Shown piece by piece: positions 26,276 through 34,719 of a DNA stretch of 64,000 bases. Position 1 is the first letter of the stretch; each line of letters begins with the position of its first letter. The notes beneath the pieces are model-generated. The model ran no database searches, was not told the DNA's origin, and saw only the letters and a program-made list of their open reading frames with translations. The DNA lies in NCBI GenBank assembly GCA_963830165.1, contig CAWHKZ010000005.1, forward strand, positions 806,001 to 870,000, given 5' to 3'. The position numbers were made by a program, and so were the translations under genes. The DNA comes from Bog-756 sp963830165. Its GTDB lineage: Bacteria > Actinomycetota > Acidimicrobiia > Acidimicrobiales > RAAP-2.

Positions 26276-26920
26276 ATGCTCGTCCACATCCGCCGAGCGG
26301 TCACCCTCGTGGTGATCGCCCTCGTCCTGACCTTCGCCTACGCCTACCTCGGCACCGGCGTGTCCCAGGTGCTGTTCAAGCACCAGGCCGACGGGTCGTT
26401 GACCCCGAACGGCTCCACACTCATCGGACAGAACTGGTCCCAGACGAAGTGCCCGGGCCACCCCCTGGGCAGCTGCGTGTTCCAGGGCCGTCCCGACGAC
26501 CTCGGGCCCTACGCCGGTTCGACGAGCCCGGTGGTCGCCGGTGGGGACAATCCGCTCGAGGCCAACAACATCCCCGGCAAGCCGGGCGTCATGAACCCCG
26601 GCGAGTCCGGGGCCACCAACCTTGGGCCCCGCTCCAAGGTCCTGCTGAGCAACACCCAGGCCCTCGTCGCCTACTGGCACAGCCGGGGCGTCGACCCCAC
26701 CCCCGACCTGGTCACCACCTCGGGGAGCGGCTACGACCCGGACATCACCCCGGCCGACGCCACGGCCGAGATCCCCATGGTCTCGGCGGCCACCGGACTG
26801 TCGCCGGCCACCCTCCGCGCCCTCATCGCCCGGGAGACCAACGGTGAGCAGCTCGGGTTCCTGGGCAGCAGCTACATCGTCGTGCTGCAGCTGAACCAGG
26901 CGCTCGCCAAGCTGCGGTGA
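26276..26920 (+). CDS. kdpC: Potassium-transporting ATPase subunit KdpC
   Basis: A 214-residue single-span subunit, N-terminal helix AVTLVVIALVLTFAYAYLG, with a periplasmic domain. Family blocks are GSTLIGQNW, NPLEANNIPGKPGVMNPGESGATNLGPRSK split over residues about 90-120, PDLVTTSGSGYDPDITPA and IPMVSAATGLSPATLRALIA. The start ATG 26276 is 13 bases after kdpB. It is slightly longer than Escherichia KdpC because of an insert containing CPGHPLGSCVF with two Cys residues, absent from most homologues I recall; these may form a disulfide outside the membrane. Confidence 0.95.
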   Translation: MLVHIRRAVTLVVIALVLTFAYAYLGTGVSQVLFKHQADGSLTPNGSTLIGQNWSQTKCPGHPLGSCVFQGRPDDLGPYAGSTSPVVAGGDNPLEANNIPGKPGVMNPGESGATNLGPRSKVLLSNTQALVAYWHSRGVDPTPDLVTTSGSGYDPDITPADATAEIPMVSAATGLSPATLRALIARETNGEQLGFLGSSYIVVLQLNQALAKLR

Positions 26921-26972
26921 ACCGGCCAGCCGGGGCCGACGGCACCTGACCGGAAGGCACGGCGATCCAGCG

Positions 26973-28268
26973 ATGGCGACTCCCGAGGACCGACCGGAAC
27001 CGCCGGGTGACCGCGGGGACGTCCGTCCGGACCCGGATGCCGCCGACACCCGGGGACGGTTCCACGTCTACCTGGGGGCGGCTCCCGGGGTCGGGAAGAC
27101 CTGGGCGATGCTCGACGAGGGCCACCGGCGGAAGCTGCGGGGTGCGGACGTGGCCGTCGGCTTCGTCGAGTGCCACGGGAGGCAGTCGGTCGAGGAGCTC
27201 GTCGAGGGCCTGGAGGTCGTCCGCCGCAAGGACGTGACGTACCGGGGCTCGCACTTCCAGGAGATGGACGTCGATACCGTGCTCGACCGGCGCCCCCAGG
27301 TCGTCCTGGTGGACGAGCTCGCCCACACCAACGTGCCGGGGTCGGGTCCCCACGAGAAGCGCTGGCAGGACGTGGTCCAGCTGCTTGACGCCGGCATCGG
27401 GGTGATCACCACCTTGAACGTGCAGCACCTGGAGTCCATAGCCGCCGCGGTGGAGGGGATCATCGAGGTGCCCGTCCGGGAGCGGGTGCCCGACGAGGTC
27501 GTGCGGCGGGCCGATCAGATCGAGCTGGTCGACGCGTCGCCCGAGCACCTCCGCCGCCGGCTGCTACGCGGCGGCGTCTACTCCCCCGAACAGACAGAAG
27601 GCGCGCTGTCGCACTATTTCCGGGCCGACAACCTCGCCGTGCTGCGGGAGCTGGCCCTCCGCTTCCTGTCCGGTGAGACCGAGGCGGAGCTGCTCGAGTA
27701 CCTGCACGGCAAACGGCGTGACGCGGTGCCCGACACTCCCGAACGCATCCTGGTCGGCGTCACGGCGGCCCCCGGCGCCGAGTTCTTCGTCGGTCGCGCC
27801 TCCCGGATGGCGGTGCGGTTCCGCGCCGATCTCGACGCCCTCCACGTCCTGGCGCCCAAGGACTCGCACCGACCACCGGACGAGCGGCTGGCTGCCCTGC
27901 GCCAGGTGGTGGACGATGTCGGCGGCCGATGGCACCAGGTCCTCGACGACGACCCGGCCCAGGCCATCATGGAATTCGCCCGGCGGCGGCACGTCACGCA
28001 GATCGTGGTCGGCTCCAGCGCCCGCAGCCGCTGGCGTGAGCTGCTGGGCGGCGGGTCGATCGTCCGGAAGATCTCGCGTCTGGCCGCGGCCGAGGCCATC
28101 GACGTGCACATCATCGCCCGCCGGGCGGACGTGCCCGAGGTCCCACCGGCCCCGGGGTCCGGGCCGGCGCCCGGTGCGGGCTCCACGGGAGGCCCTCCCG
28201 GCGGAGCGGATCCCGCCGGGTCGGGTACCGCGGTGGAGCCGGCGGTGGGAATCGAACCCACGACCTGA
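26973..28268 (+). CDS. kdpD: KdpD N-terminal half: KdpD sensor domain plus universal-stress domain
   Basis: A 431-residue cytoplasmic protein equal to the N-terminal half of KdpD without membrane or kinase parts. Residues 35-43 form the Walker A GAAPGVGKT, followed by the KdpD block VVLVDELAHTNVPGSG and ITTLNVQHLESI. A USP-like domain follows (RILVGVTAAPGAEFF to IVVGSSARSRWRELLGGG). From about residue 390 the chain becomes Pro/Gly-rich and ends inside the antisense of tRNA-Thr (VGIEPTT), so the natural end may be shorter. Placed 52 bases after kdpC on the same strand, it would report to the separately encoded kinase half at 20674-22213. Confidence 0.9.
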   Translation: MATPEDRPEPPGDRGDVRPDPDAADTRGRFHVYLGAAPGVGKTWAMLDEGHRRKLRGADVAVGFVECHGRQSVEELVEGLEVVRRKDVTYRGSHFQEMDVDTVLDRRPQVVLVDELAHTNVPGSGPHEKRWQDVVQLLDAGIGVITTLNVQHLESIAAAVEGIIEVPVRERVPDEVVRRADQIELVDASPEHLRRRLLRGGVYSPEQTEGALSHYFRADNLAVLRELALRFLSGETEAELLEYLHGKRRDAVPDTPERILVGVTAAPGAEFFVGRASRMAVRFRADLDALHVLAPKDSHRPPDERLAALRQVVDDVGGRWHQVLDDDPAQAIMEFARRRHVTQIVVGSSARSRWRELLGGGSIVRKISRLAAAEAIDVHIIARRADVPEVPPAPGSGPAPGAGSTGGPPGGADPAGSGTAVEPAVGIEPTT

Positions 28269-28309
28269 CGATTACAAATCGTCTGCTCTGCCAACTGAGC
28301 TACACCGGC
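28234..28309 (-). tRNA. tRNA-Thr (anticodon TGT)
   Basis: Reading the minus strand from 28309, a full cloverleaf can be drawn: acceptor GCCGGTG pairing with CGCCGGC, D arm GCTC-AGTTGGCA-GAGC, anticodon arm GACGA-TTTGTAA-TCGTC with anticodon TGT, T arm GTGGG-TTCGATT-CCCAC, discriminator T and an encoded CCA end. It reads ACA codons. Its 3' half lies antisense to the last codons of the kdpD N-terminal gene. A TACACT -10 at 28345-28340 fits a promoter 24 bases before the mature 5' end. Confidence 0.95.
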
Positions 28310-28339
28310 GCGGACACCGGCGACGGAGTGCCCGGGCCC

Positions 28340-28345
28340 AGTGTA
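28340..28345 (-). promoter_or_regulatory. Probable -10 element of tRNA-Thr
   Basis: On the minus strand TACACT (28345-28340) would place the start of transcription near 28333, about 24 bases before the mature tRNA. No clear -35 hexamer is seen. The plus strand between here and 28411 also holds an imperfect hairpin (TGCCAA...TTGGCA, 28376-28400) in front of the next gene. Confidence 0.4.
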
Positions 28346-28410
28346 CGGTCCCCGCCCCACTATCTGGGGTGTGCTTGCCAAACCCCCCTGCGGTTGGCAG
28401 GCTGGCGGAA

Positions 28411-28983
28411 GTGGACGATCCCTCGGCGCCCGAACCCCGTCCCCCGGAGCGCTCGGGGTCCCGCGTCCCGATGGACCGGGCGATCATCCTGGTGGGGCTC
28501 TTCGTCCTGGCCACCGTCCTGCTCCTCGGGCGCATCCACACCGGGGCGGCGCCGGTCAGCTCCGCCTCGGCGACCACCACGACGACGAGGCCGGCCGGGG
28601 CCGCCGCGACCCCGACGACCACCACGACCACGACGACGCTGCCAAAGGCGGTCCCGAACGTCCCCGTGCTGGTCGTCAACGCCTCGGGCCAGACCGGTGC
28701 GGCCGCCGCCATCTCCGATCAGCTCCAGGTGGCCGGATGGGACACCCAGACCCCGATGAACGCCACCGCCAACGTGTCCACCTCCGCCGTGTACTACGTG
28801 GCCGGCCAGAAGGCGGCTGCCGACGCGGTCGCCGCGACGCTCCACCTGCCGGCGTCCTCGGTCCTGCCGTACACGACGTCCGCCCCGGTCGCCACGCTCG
28901 GCACGGCCGACATCCTCGTCGTGGTCGCCCCGGACCTGGCCTCCACGGTGGCGACCACCACCACCACCGTGGCGGGCGCCTGA
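28411..28983 (+). CDS. LytR C-terminal domain (LytR_C) membrane-anchored protein
   Basis: About 190 residues: a short Pro-rich cytoplasmic start, one membrane helix (RAIILVGLFVLATVLLLG), a Thr-rich linker, and a LytR_C domain beginning VPVLVVNASGQTGAAAAISDQL and ending with another Thr-run. LytR_C domains are found on the outside of the membrane in cell-wall proteins, often attached to LytR-CpsA-Psr ligases; here it stands alone. GTG 28411 is chosen because the GGCGGAA before it is weakly Shine-Dalgarno-like; ATG 28471 right before the helix is the alternative. otsB follows 11 bases after its stop. Confidence 0.78.
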   Translation: MDDPSAPEPRPPERSGSRVPMDRAIILVGLFVLATVLLLGRIHTGAAPVSSASATTTTTRPAGAAATPTTTTTTTTLPKAVPNVPVLVVNASGQTGAAAAISDQLQVAGWDTQTPMNATANVSTSAVYYVAGQKAAADAVAATLHLPASSVLPYTTSAPVATLGTADILVVVAPDLASTVATTTTTVAGA

Positions 28984-28994
28984 CCCGCGTCCCG

Positions 28995-29843
28995 GTGGCT
29001 GACGGATCCGGGCCCGCGCCGCTGCCGGAAGCGGTGACGGCCCTGCTCGCACCCCTCACCGTGGACCCGTCCCGAACGGCGCTCCTCTGTGACTTCGACG
29101 GCACGCTGGCCCCGATCGTCGACGACCCGGCCTCGGCCCGGCCGGTCGAGGGCGCTCCCGAGCTCCTGGCCCGCCTGTCCCGGCGGTACGCCACGGTGGC
29201 CGTCGTCTCCGGACGTCCGGCCGCCTTCCTGGCCGCCCGGATGGCCGGCGGCGCCGATAGGGCCGGTGCGACGGGTGGGTCCCGGGTCCAGCTGGTCGGG
29301 CTCTACGGGATGGAGTCGATCGGCCCCGACGGGACCGTCCGGTCCGACGAGCGGGTCGCCCCGTGGCTGCCGGTGGTGTCCGGGGTGGCCGCACGGCTGG
29401 CCGCGGACGCGCCCGACGGGGTCCTGGTCGAAGCCAAGGGCTCGGCGGTGGCGGTCCACTGGCGCCGGGCGCCGGACGCCGGGGGGTGGGCGGCGGCCCG
29501 GACGGCCGAGGAGGCCGCACGGACCGGCCTGGTTGCCCATGCGGGCCGGCTGTCGGTCGAGCTGAGCCCGCCGCTGGACGTCGACAAGGGGACCGTCGTC
29601 CGCCGGCTGACCGCCGGCTGCACGGCGGCCTGCTATCTCGGCGACGACCTCGGCGACCTGCCCGCCTTCGCGGCGCTGTCCCGGCGGGCCGGCGAGGACG
29701 GCCTGGCCGGCGTGGGCGTGGCCGTCCGGGACACGGAGACGGCCTCCGAGGTGGCCGCCGCCGCCGATCTCACCGTGGAGGGCCCCGAGGGGGCGCTGGC
29801 CGTGCTGGCCTGGCTGGAGTGGGCCGCCGGTCGGCCGGGATGA
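28995..29843 (+). CDS. otsB: Trehalose-6-phosphate phosphatase
   Basis: HAD-superfamily phosphatase (282 residues) that releases trehalose from trehalose 6-phosphate. The catalytic loop is CDFDGTLAPIVDDP, with VAVVSGRPAAFLA as motif II, LYGMESIGPDG in the cap, LSPPLDVDKGTVVRRL supplying the conserved Lys, and YLGDDLGDLPAF as motif IV. GTG 28995 is the first in-frame start after the LytR_C stop. It converges on otsA (gap 43 bases), so the two halves of the OtsAB pathway are present but transcribed towards each other. Confidence 0.93.
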   Translation: MADGSGPAPLPEAVTALLAPLTVDPSRTALLCDFDGTLAPIVDDPASARPVEGAPELLARLSRRYATVAVVSGRPAAFLAARMAGGADRAGATGGSRVQLVGLYGMESIGPDGTVRSDERVAPWLPVVSGVAARLAADAPDGVLVEAKGSAVAVHWRRAPDAGGWAAARTAEEAARTGLVAHAGRLSVELSPPLDVDKGTVVRRLTAGCTAACYLGDDLGDLPAFAALSRRAGEDGLAGVGVAVRDTETASEVAAAADLTVEGPEGALAVLAWLEWAAGRPG

Positions 29844-29886
29844 GCAGGGGCCACACCCACCGGTCGAGCTTCCCGGGTTCCGTCGC

Positions 29887-31284
29887 TCAGCGGGCGGCGG
29901 CGATCTGATCGGCGAGCCAGTCGGCCGGCCGGCGGGCCAGGACGGCGTCCCGCAGGGCGACCGCCCGGGCCGCCCGCTCCCCGGGGTCGAGGGCCAGGGC
30001 CCGGGCGAGGACGGTGGCCGTGTCGGTCACGTCGAACGGGTTGACCTCGAGGGCCCCGACGGCCAGGCGGTCGAACGCCCCGGCCTCGCGGGACAGGGCC
30101 AGCACGCCGTCGCGGGTGTTGAGGAGCGGGCCCTCCATGGCCACGAGGTTGAGCCCGTCGCGCACCGGGTTGACCAGCAGCACGTCGTAGCGGGTCAGGG
30201 CGGCCAGCGAGCGGGGGTAGTCGTCCTCGACCTCCAGCACGACGGGTGTCCACCCGGGGGTGCCCCACCGCTCGTTGATGCGGGCCACCGTGGTCTCGAC
30301 CTCGTCGTGATAGGCGAGGTACTCGGGTAGGCCCTGCCGGGTGGGGTAGGCGAGGGCGACGAAGACCACCCGCTCCCGCAGGTCCGGCTGCCGCTCGAGG
30401 AGCTCGTCGAACGCCCAGAACCCGCGCAGCAGGTTCTTCGACAGCTCCATCCGGTCGACCCGGACGATCACCCGCCGGTCGGCTCCTCCGACGGCGTCCT
30501 CGATCCTGCCGAGGGCGGCGGCGACGTCGGGTCCCGATGCCGAAGCGCGCAGCCGTTCGGCGTCGGGGGACAGGGGGGAGACGAACGTCGACCCGTCACC
30601 GGCGTCACGTCCGGACGTGACCAGACCGGCCCGGTAGGCCGCCGCCCAGCGCCCGGAGTGGAATCCGCACGCCCCGAAACCGGACATGGCGGCCAGGAGC
30701 TCGTCGCCCACCGCCGTCGGCAGCATCCGCAGGACCGACGGGTCGGCGAACGGCGTGTGGGTGAAGTGCGCGGTGACCAGGTCGGGTCGCAAGTCGGCCA
30801 GTGCGGGGGCCATGAGGGCCAGGTGGTAGTCCTGGACCAGCACCCTGGCGCGCTCGGGGGCCACCTTGGCCACCCGTTCGGCCATGAGCCGGTTGTAGGT
30901 GCGGTAGGCGTCCCAGGCGTCCATCCACCGGCGGTCGGTCCGGGGCCGGCGGGCCGAGTCGAAGAGGTGGTGGTGGCAGAACCACAGGGTGGCGTTGGAC
31001 ACGACGTTGTAGGCCAGGTTGTAGACGTCGGACTCGTGCTCGACCAGTTCGATCCGCAGACCGTCGGCGGTCATCAGGCCCTCGGCCACGGCCAGACGAT
31101 CGGCCTCGCCCATCGAAGAGGCCACCCAGGTGGCGCCCGTCCCCTCGACGAGGGGGTGGAGGGAGCCGGCCAGCCCGCCTCCGGACGCGACCTCCACCGG
31201 GTGACCGTCCTGTATCCGAAAGGCCAGGGGTCCACGGTTGGAGACCAGGACGACTTCGGCCAGCGACCGTTCGGCGGGGCCCAT
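29887..31284 (-). CDS. otsA: Trehalose-6-phosphate synthase (GT20)
   Basis: Joins glucose from UDP-, GDP- or ADP-glucose to glucose 6-phosphate, making trehalose 6-phosphate. The 465-residue chain has VVLVSNRGPLAFR at the N-terminus, the SGGGLAGSLHPL loop, VQDYHLALMAPAL, THTPFADPSVL and the C-terminal nucleotide-sugar block NPVRDGLNLVAMEGPL. TAGCGT lies exactly six bases before ATG 31284, so the transcript is probably leaderless. Divergent from the TetR gene at 31394. Trehalose fits with GpgS and Kdp as an osmotic-stress set. Confidence 0.92.
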   Translation of the reverse strand: MGPAERSLAEVVLVSNRGPLAFRIQDGHPVEVASGGGLAGSLHPLVEGTGATWVASSMGEADRLAVAEGLMTADGLRIELVEHESDVYNLAYNVVSNATLWFCHHHLFDSARRPRTDRRWMDAWDAYRTYNRLMAERVAKVAPERARVLVQDYHLALMAPALADLRPDLVTAHFTHTPFADPSVLRMLPTAVGDELLAAMSGFGACGFHSGRWAAAYRAGLVTSGRDAGDGSTFVSPLSPDAERLRASASGPDVAAALGRIEDAVGGADRRVIVRVDRMELSKNLLRGFWAFDELLERQPDLRERVVFVALAYPTRQGLPEYLAYHDEVETTVARINERWGTPGWTPVVLEVEDDYPRSLAALTRYDVLLVNPVRDGLNLVAMEGPLLNTRDGVLALSREAGAFDRLAVGALEVNPFDVTDTATVLARALALDPGERAARAVALRDAVLARRPADWLADQIAAAR

Positions 31285-31358
31285 AACCGGACGCTACCCG
31301 GTTCTCCCGGCGTCGCCTCCCGATTGCGGGCCTCCCGTTCCTCCGGCGGGACGGGGGC

Positions 31359-31387
31359 TTGACAGGTAGTGAGTGAGCACTCACAAT
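31359..31387 (+). promoter_or_regulatory. Promoter with embedded TetR operator, in front of the efflux regulator
   Basis: TTGACA (31359-31364), a 17-base spacer and CACAAT (31382-31387) form a good promoter. The spacer holds the palindrome GTGAGTGAGCACTCAC (31369-31384), 7-base arms around two bases. ATG 31394 lies six bases after the -10, so the mRNA would be leaderless. A near copy of the palindrome at 32173-32188 precedes the MFS gene, which supports autoregulation and control of the exporter by one TetR protein. Confidence 0.8.
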
Positions 31388-31393
31388 GGACGG

Positions 31394-32137
31394 ATGATGG
31401 TTTCGACCCGGATGACCGCCTCGGAGCGCCGCACCACCGTCCTGGCTGCGGCCATCACCGAGTTCGCCCGTGCGGGCTACGCCGGTACCTCCACCGAGGC
31501 CATCGCCGCCCGGGCCGGGATCTCCCAGCCCTACCTGTTCCGGCTGTTCGGTACCAAGAAGGAACTGTTCATCGCCACCTACGAGCTCGTCTCCGACCGG
31601 ATCATCGCCGCCATGACCCGGGCCGGCACGGGGCTCGAGGGCCCGGCCGCCCGGGAGGCCATGGGCGCCGCGTACACGGAACTGCTCCAGGACCCCGAGT
31701 TGCTGCAGGTGCAGCTCCACGGGTTTGCCGCCGCCCCGGGCGACCCCGAGATCGCCGCCACCTGCCGGAGCACGTTCGAGGTGCTGTGGCACCTGGTCCA
31801 CGAGCGGACCGACAGCACCGACGCGGAGATCGTGGAGTTCTTCTCCATGGGGATGATGATGAACATCATCGCCGCCATCGACCTGGTGTCGGTCTCCGAC
31901 CACTGGGCCCGGAGCCTCTGCCCGAGCCCGACGAAGATGGCCGCCATCCAGGCGGCCAGCCAGGCCGTCAAGGAGCTGCACCGCCAGGGGCGACGGACCG
32001 ATGACACCGTCGCCGACCCCGGACCCGCGGATCCCGGACCCGCCGAACCCGAACCCGCCGAACCGCGCATCACCGAACCGCACGCCGCCGGACCCGCCTC
32101 GGCCGGGCCCGTCCCCACCCAGGAGGTCCCCGCATGA
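31394..32137 (+). CDS. TetR-family regulator of the adjacent MFS exporter
   Basis: N-terminal helix-turn-helix: RRTTVLAAAITEFARAGYAG, then TSTEAIAARAGISQPYLFRLFGTKKELF. The effector domain includes VQLHGFAAAPGDPEIAATC and FSMGMMMNIIAAIDL. The C-terminal 40 residues are a DPGPADPGPAEPEPAEP-type disordered tail. ATG 31394 is chosen over the earlier GTG 31373 because that codon lies inside the operator palindrome and before the predicted transcript start. The MFS gene follows on the same strand after a second operator, so this is a regulator-pump pair. Confidence 0.88.
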   Translation: MMVSTRMTASERRTTVLAAAITEFARAGYAGTSTEAIAARAGISQPYLFRLFGTKKELFIATYELVSDRIIAAMTRAGTGLEGPAAREAMGAAYTELLQDPELLQVQLHGFAAAPGDPEIAATCRSTFEVLWHLVHERTDSTDAEIVEFFSMGMMMNIIAAIDLVSVSDHWARSLCPSPTKMAAIQAASQAVKELHRQGRRTDDTVADPGPADPGPAEPEPAEPRITEPHAAGPASAGPVPTQEVPA

Positions 32138-32172
32138 ACCAGCCGGCCATCCCCCTTTTTTTGACCCGCAGA

Positions 32173-32188
32173 GTTAGTGATCACTCAC
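32173..32188 (+). promoter_or_regulatory. Second TetR operator, upstream of the MFS gene
   Basis: GTTAGTGATCACTCAC matches the first operator (31369-31384) at 14 of 16 positions and keeps the two-fold symmetry in six of seven arm pairs. TTGACC at 32161-32166 can serve as the -35. A seven-T run (32156-32162) precedes it. The MFS gene therefore has its own repressed promoter. Confidence 0.72.
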
Positions 32189-32229
32189 AACTCGACGACG
32201 TCCCCTACCGCCGCCGGGTCTGGACCACG

Positions 32230-33760
32230 GTGACCCGCTCGTCGGTCGCCACCGGTGGCCACGACGGCGGAGCCGCCCCCCGCCCCGCGCCCGCTCCCGC
32301 CGCATCGCCGCCGGTCGGGGGAGCGGCCCCGCGGTCGCGCGCCGTGTGGGCCGTGGTCATCACCGGCCTGGCCCTCTTCATGGCCTCGCTCGACAACCTC
32401 GTGGTCTCGACCGCACTCCCCGTCATCCGCGTCCACCTCCACGCCGGCCTGTCGGGGCTCGAGTGGACCGTGAACGCCTACACCCTCACCTTCGCCGTCC
32501 TGCTGCTGTCGGCCGCCGCTCTCGGCGAACGCTTCGGACGCCGCCGCATCTTCGTGACCGGCATCGCGCTGTTCACCGCGTCGTCGGCCGCGGCCGCCCT
32601 AGCGCCGTCCATCGGGGTGCTGGTCGCCGCCCGTGCCCTGCAGGGTGCCGGCGGGGCGATGATCATGCCCCTGTCGCTGACACTGCTCAGCGCGTCGGTC
32701 CGGCCCGAACGCCGCAACGCCGCACTCGGCATCTGGGGTGCCATCGGGGGCTGTGCCGTGGCCATCGGCCCGCTCGTCGGCGGGGCCGTGACCAGCGGGT
32801 GGGCCTGGCAGTACATCTTCTGGCTCAACGTGCCCGTCGGCGTGCTGCTGCTGCCCCTGGCCCGCTGGCGCCTGTCCGAGTCGCGGGGGGCATCCGCTCC
32901 GCTCGACCTGGCCGGTGTCGGCCTCGTGAGCGTGGGCCTTTTCGGCGTCGTGCTCGGGCTCGTCCGGGGCAACGCCCATGGCTGGACGTCGCCCTCGGTG
33001 CTGGCCTCCTTCGTCGTCGGTGCCGTGCTGCTGGTCGCCTTCGTGGCCTGGGAGCTACGCGTCGACCACCCGATGCTGGACGTCCGGCTCTTCGCCCACC
33101 GCGGCTTCACCGCCGTCAACCTGACCGCCCTGCTGTTCAGCTTCGGGATGTTCGGGTCGATCTTCTTCCTGACCCAGTTCCTGCAGACCGTCCAGGGGTA
33201 CTCGCCCCTCGAGGCGGGTGTCCGGGTCCTGCCGTGGACGGCCATCACCATGGTGCTGGCTCCTGTCGTGGGCCAGCTGTCCGAGCGGTGGGGCGGCAAG
33301 CGCCTGGTGGTGGTCGGCCTCGCCCTGCAGGCCACCGGACTCGGCGTGGTTGGCATCGGTCCTGACGCCGACCACCCCCTACGCGGACCTGGTGGCGCCC
33401 TTCGTGGTGTGCGGGATCGGCATGACCCTGTTCTTCGTGCCGCTGGCCTCGGTGGTGCTGGGCACGCTGCCCAAGGCACTCGAGGGCGTGGCCTCGGGGG
33501 CCAACGCCGCCTTCCGTGAACTCGGCGGGGTGCTCGGGATCGCCGTGCTCGGGGCCGTGTTCAGCTCCCGCGGCGGCTACGCCTCGGGCCAGGACTTCGT
33601 GTCCGGACTGGTCCCCGCCGTCTCGGTGGGTGCCGTCGTGGTGGGCGTCGGGGCCCTGTGCGCACTGGCGCTGCCCGGCCGGCGCCGCCTGCAGGCCCCG
33701 GTCGACCTCGCCGACGTCCCTGTGCTGGCGTGCGAGAAGGCCGGGTCGGTCGTGTCCTGA
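32230..33760 (+). CDS. MFS multidrug exporter, DHA2 (EmrB/QacA) family, one frameshift
   Basis: A 14-helix proton-driven exporter. Helix 1 is VWAVVITGLALFMASLDNLVVSTALP with the DHA2 motif D1 (LDNLVVSTALP), then WTVNAYTLTFAVLLL, motif A GERFGRRRIF, ALQGAGGAMIMPLSL and motif C-like AIGPLVGGAVTSGWAWQYIFWLNVPVG. The frame must move by one near 33358 to continue into TPYADLVAPFVVCGIGMTLFFVP and the last helices, stopping at 33760. An indel there is likely. GTG 32230 is the first start after the operator; earlier starts lie inside it. Substrate unknown. Confidence 0.88.
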
Positions 33761-33795
33761 ACCGGGGAACCGGCCCGGGGTCGCGCCGGCGCCGT

Positions 33796-34602
33796 TCAGT
33801 CGCCGCCGGCCAGCGGCGACCGCGCCAGGGCGGCGGCCAGGATGTCGGTCGCCTGGGGTCGGAGCTCGGACAGCGGTCGGTTCCGGTGGACCCGCACGCC
33901 GAGGTCGACCTGGGCGACGGTCTCGACGCCGAAATGCGACGCCACGTCGATGAGCAGGGCCAGCTCGACGGCATAGCCGTCGGCCGGCGCACACTTCTCG
34001 AAGACCCAGCGGGGTGCCGCCGTCTCGCCGGCCAGGGGCTGGCGGATGACTGCCAGGGACGGGAAGAGGAGGTCGATGACCGGTCGGGCCATGAGCTCGG
34101 TGACCCGGCCGCCACCGTCCGGGGCGCCGTTCAGGGGGCGCTGGTAGAAGCCCTTCACGACCGTGGTGGTGTCGTCGGTCAACAGCGGCCCGAGCAGGCC
34201 GGTCACGAAGTGCGGTCCGAAGTTGGTCACGTCGCCGTCGATGAAGGCGACGAGGTCACCCTGGGCCTCGCGGAGGGCGACGCGCATGGCCTGACCCTTG
34301 CCCCCGCTGGCCGTCTCACCGTTGACCACGCGGGCCCCGGCCCGGGCCGCCGCCGCCCCCGTCCCGTCGGTCGAGCCGTCGTCGACCACCACCACCTCGT
34401 CGACCAGTGGGACGCCGCCGCCAGCGGCGGTCAGTGAGGACACGATGCACCGCACGATGACGTCGATCGTGGTCGCCTCGTTGCGGGCCGGGATGCACAC
34501 CGACACCGTGCGACCCGCCTTTGCCCCGGCCAGTGCCGCGGCGTCGAAGTCGGCGTGGTCGTGGACGCGCGCCTGCTCGTGGTTGGGGAGCGGTGCCGGC
34601 AT
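33796..34602 (-). CDS. gpgS: Glucosyl-3-phosphoglycerate synthase
   Basis: A GT81/GT-A glycosyltransferase that makes glucosyl-3-phosphoglycerate from NDP-glucose and 3-phosphoglycerate, leading to glucosylglycerate or, in mycobacteria, methylglucose lipopolysaccharide. SVCIPARNEATTIDVIV, VVVDDGSTDGTG, GKGQAMRVALREAQGDLVAF, the metal motif IDGDVTNFGPHF, FYQRPL, GGGRVTELMARPVIDLLFP, PLAGE and QVDLGVRVHRNRPLSEL are all close to mycobacterial GpgS. ATG 34602 is used, giving 268 residues; the frame is open further upstream but shows no homology. No phosphatase partner (GpgP) is in the window. Confidence 0.92.
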   Translation of the reverse strand: MPAPLPNHEQARVHDHADFDAAALAGAKAGRTVSVCIPARNEATTIDVIVRCIVSSLTAAGGGVPLVDEVVVVDDGSTDGTGAAAARAGARVVNGETASGGKGQAMRVALREAQGDLVAFIDGDVTNFGPHFVTGLLGPLLTDDTTTVVKGFYQRPLNGAPDGGGRVTELMARPVIDLLFPSLAVIRQPLAGETAAPRWVFEKCAPADGYAVELALLIDVASHFGVETVAQVDLGVRVHRNRPLSELRPQATDILAAALARSPLAGGD

Positions 34603-34680
34603 GCCCCCATCTTCCCTCACCGGACTGCCGGTCGTCGCGGGCCAACCATGCGCCAGAGCGTAGGGGGACCGGCCCCCCGG

Positions 34681-34710
34681 CCCGCCGGGCACGTTGACGC
34701 GCCCGGCGGG
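34681..34710. repeat. 10-base-pair perfect inverted repeat before the SAM-riboswitch promoter
   Basis: CCCGCCGGGC (34681-34690) pairs exactly with GCCCGGCGGG (34701-34710) around a ten-base loop that contains TTGACG. It lies between gpgS and the riboswitch. The TTGACG could be a -35 for TACACT at 34720-34725, but a 20-base spacing is long. Terminator or operator remain open. Confidence 0.6.
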
Positions 34711-34719
34711 CCGATGGCG

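Noticed and set aside
28234..28268. VGIEPTT as a genuine conserved C-terminal motif of KdpD
   Set aside because: It is the translation of the complement of the tRNA-Thr T arm and anticodon side.
32150..32163. CCCCC followed by seven T as an intrinsic terminator of the TetR gene
   Set aside because: No stable stem precedes the T-run; it fits better as part of the MFS promoter region.
32134..32229. Start of the MFS gene at 32134
   Set aside because: This would translate the -35 region and the operator; the first start after the operator is GTG 32230.
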